Of a stretch of DNA of 5,731 nt, positions 5,049-5,731 are shown piece after piece. Origin of the DNA: Ferruginibacter sp. (lineage in GTDB: Bacteria > Bacteroidota > Bacteroidia > Chitinophagales > Chitinophagaceae). The translations under genes and the position numbers were made by a program. The notes beneath the pieces are model-generated. The model had not been told where the DNA came from and made no database searches. It worked only from the letters and a program-made list of their open reading frames with translations. Location of the stretch: NCBI GenBank assembly GCA_018882645.1, contig VERM01000117.1, positions 1 through 5,731 of the forward strand, in the 5' to 3' direction. Every line of letters starts with the position of its first letter. The stretch's first letter is position 1.

Positions 5049-5731
5049 ATGAAAAAAATTAAAAATATACTATTTGATTTAGGCGCCGTCCTCATAGATA
5101 TAGACTATCATAAAGTTGCTGCCGCCTTTGCGAATTTAGGTATCAAAAATTTTGAACTGCAGTTTTCTCAGCTCAATGCTTCTAGCCTTTTTGAAGATTT
5201 GGAAACGGGAAAAATTTCAGAAGCGGAATTCCATAAAGCCATTCAACAACAAACCGGCATGCCTCTTGAAAGCGATCTCATCAACAATGCATGGAATGCC
5301 ATTTTGCTCGATTTCAGAAAAGAAAGTATGGCCTGCATATCTTCACTTAAAAATCAATACCAAATTTACCTTTTAAGTAATACCAACGCTATACATCTCA
5401 CCAAAGTAAATGAAATTGCATCAAAGCAACTGGGTGTGAAGGTGCTCGACGAATACTTCCACAAGGCCTATTATTCTCATGTCATCGGATTAAGAAAACC
5501 TCATAAAGAAGCTTTTCAATTTGTATTGGATGACGCGGGCATTGACGCCGAAGAAACTTTTTTTATTGATGTTATGTCCTATGCCTATGACAATCTCGTC
5601 GAACAAAGGCATTGCCTTCAACAAAACGTCCTCATGTCCTTTTGTTATTGGATCAAAAGAGCCGACAAAAACAGCTTTTCTCATGATAATATTTTTGTGC
5701 AAATATACAAATTTCTTAAACACATTATTTC
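5049..5731 (+). CDS. YihX-like HAD phosphatase, C-terminus lost and running into antisense coaD
   Basis: The reading frame is open from the ATG at 5049 to the window edge. Residues 1-174 match HAD-IA phosphatases of the YihX (glucose-1-phosphatase) type. Motif I is ILFDLGAVLIDID with D10 as nucleophile. The cap has FEDLETGKISEAEFHKAI, motif II is YLLSNTN with S110, and motif III is SHVIGLRKP with K150. Motif IV begins TFFID (D174). Family members then have a second Asp and about 30 more residues (D-N-x-x-N-I-x-G-A). Here V175 replaces the second Asp, and codons from 5571 on are the antisense of coaD. The protein therefore lacks half of motif IV and its normal end, and is probably inactive. 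The substrate is unproven. The ATG gives the usual MKKIKNILFDLG start. Confidence 0.75.
   Translation, partial: MKKIKNILFDLGAVLIDIDYHKVAAAFANLGIKNFELQFSQLNASSLFEDLETGKISEAEFHKAIQQQTGMPLESDLINNAWNAILLDFRKESMACISSLKNQYQIYLLSNTNAIHLTKVNEIASKQLGVKVLDEYFHKAYYSHVIGLRKPHKEAFQFVLDDAGIDAEETFFIDVMSYAYDNLVEQRHCLQQNVLMSFCYWIKRADKNSFSHDNIFVQIYKFLKHII
5490..5684 (-). pseudogene. coaD: 5' fragment of phosphopantetheine adenylyltransferase gene
   Basis: CoaD makes dephospho-CoA from ATP and 4'-phosphopantetheine, the fourth step of CoA synthesis from pantothenate. Residues 1-45 are a clear match. They contain the nucleotidyltransferase signature GSFDPITKGH (8-17, with H17 in the (T/H)xGH motif), then DVLLKAMPLFDEIVIGIGHN, then NKKSFF, equivalent to the SKKPMF region of E. 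coli CoaD. The family is about 150-160 residues long, but here the match stops near 5550. The frame then reads antisense HAD sequence for about 19 codons to a stop at 5490. The start at 5684 is chosen over an ATG at 5723 because it gives the family N-terminus and leaves the -7 box outside the gene. CoaD is normally essential, so an intact copy should exist elsewhere, or the join is artificial. Confidence 0.75.
5700..5707 (-). promoter_or_regulatory. Bacteroidota -7 box of the coaD promoter
   Basis: On the minus strand the sequence is TATATTTG, an exact match to the TAnnTTTG -7 element used by the Bacteroidota primary sigma factor. It ends 15 bases before the coaD ATG at 5684, leaving a leader of roughly ten bases. 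A -33 TTG at the expected distance is not visible in the 24 bases before the window edge. Confidence 0.5.

Noticed and set aside
5152..5376. 74-residue plus-strand ORF in another frame of the HAD gene
   Set aside because: The overlapping frame from 5049 carries clear HAD motifs I-III over the same bases.
5535..5556. Apparent continued CoaD similarity after residue 45 (F-G-V-N-A-R-V against F-T-L-E-E-R-V)
   Set aside because: Only Phe, Arg and Val agree, while the opposite strand encodes a strong HAD match over the same bases.
5685..5723. Upstream ATG at 5723 as the start of coaD
   Set aside because: It would add 13 residues absent from the family and place the exact TATATTTG -7 box inside the coding region.

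Overview
The window looks like Bacteroidota DNA, most likely from the Chitinophagaceae/Sphingobacteriia side. It is AT-rich with weak or absent Shine-Dalgarno sequences. Signal peptides end in the ...HGQ or ...HAQ style common in this phylum. It carries a periplasmic TPR sensor-like protein, an outer-membrane barrel ending in aromatic-x-Phe, and an exact Bacteroidota -7 box (TAnnTTTG) at the right edge. This assignment is inferred from style and protein families; no marker gene is complete.

Layout. The left edge (1-850) looks worn or rearranged. It has the 3' part of a serine/glycine-rich, lipoprotein-like gene on the minus strand, then a short TPR protein on the plus strand whose first 36 residues do not look like TPR, then a GC-rich REP-like hairpin. 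A small secreted protein of unknown function follows (855-1262, minus). The centre holds the largest gene (1544-3343, plus), an exported TPR protein of 599 residues. It ends in a three-helix membrane module where relatives usually have a histidine kinase or DNA-binding output. Next comes a small two-helix membrane protein with a PEGA-like N-terminal domain (3478-3897, plus), possibly functionally linked. A convergent outer-membrane beta-barrel gene (4096-4905, minus) follows. It is divergent from a YihX-like HAD phosphatase (from 5049, plus), and a perfect 16-bp palindrome lies in the shared upstream region.

The right edge is the strangest part. The HAD gene matches its family up to the first Asp of motif IV (position 5570), then runs straight into the antisense of the first ~45 codons of coaD (phosphopantetheine adenylyltransferase), which starts at 5684 on the minus strand. 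Both genes lose their 3' ends at the same point. This suggests a deletion at a ~20-bp sequence compatible with both reading frames, or a chimeric assembly.

No RNA gene, CRISPR array, complete insertion sequence, phage module or recognisable defence system is visible. The best candidates for something not already described are the kinase-less TPR membrane protein with its His-rich loop, and the 16-bp palindrome.
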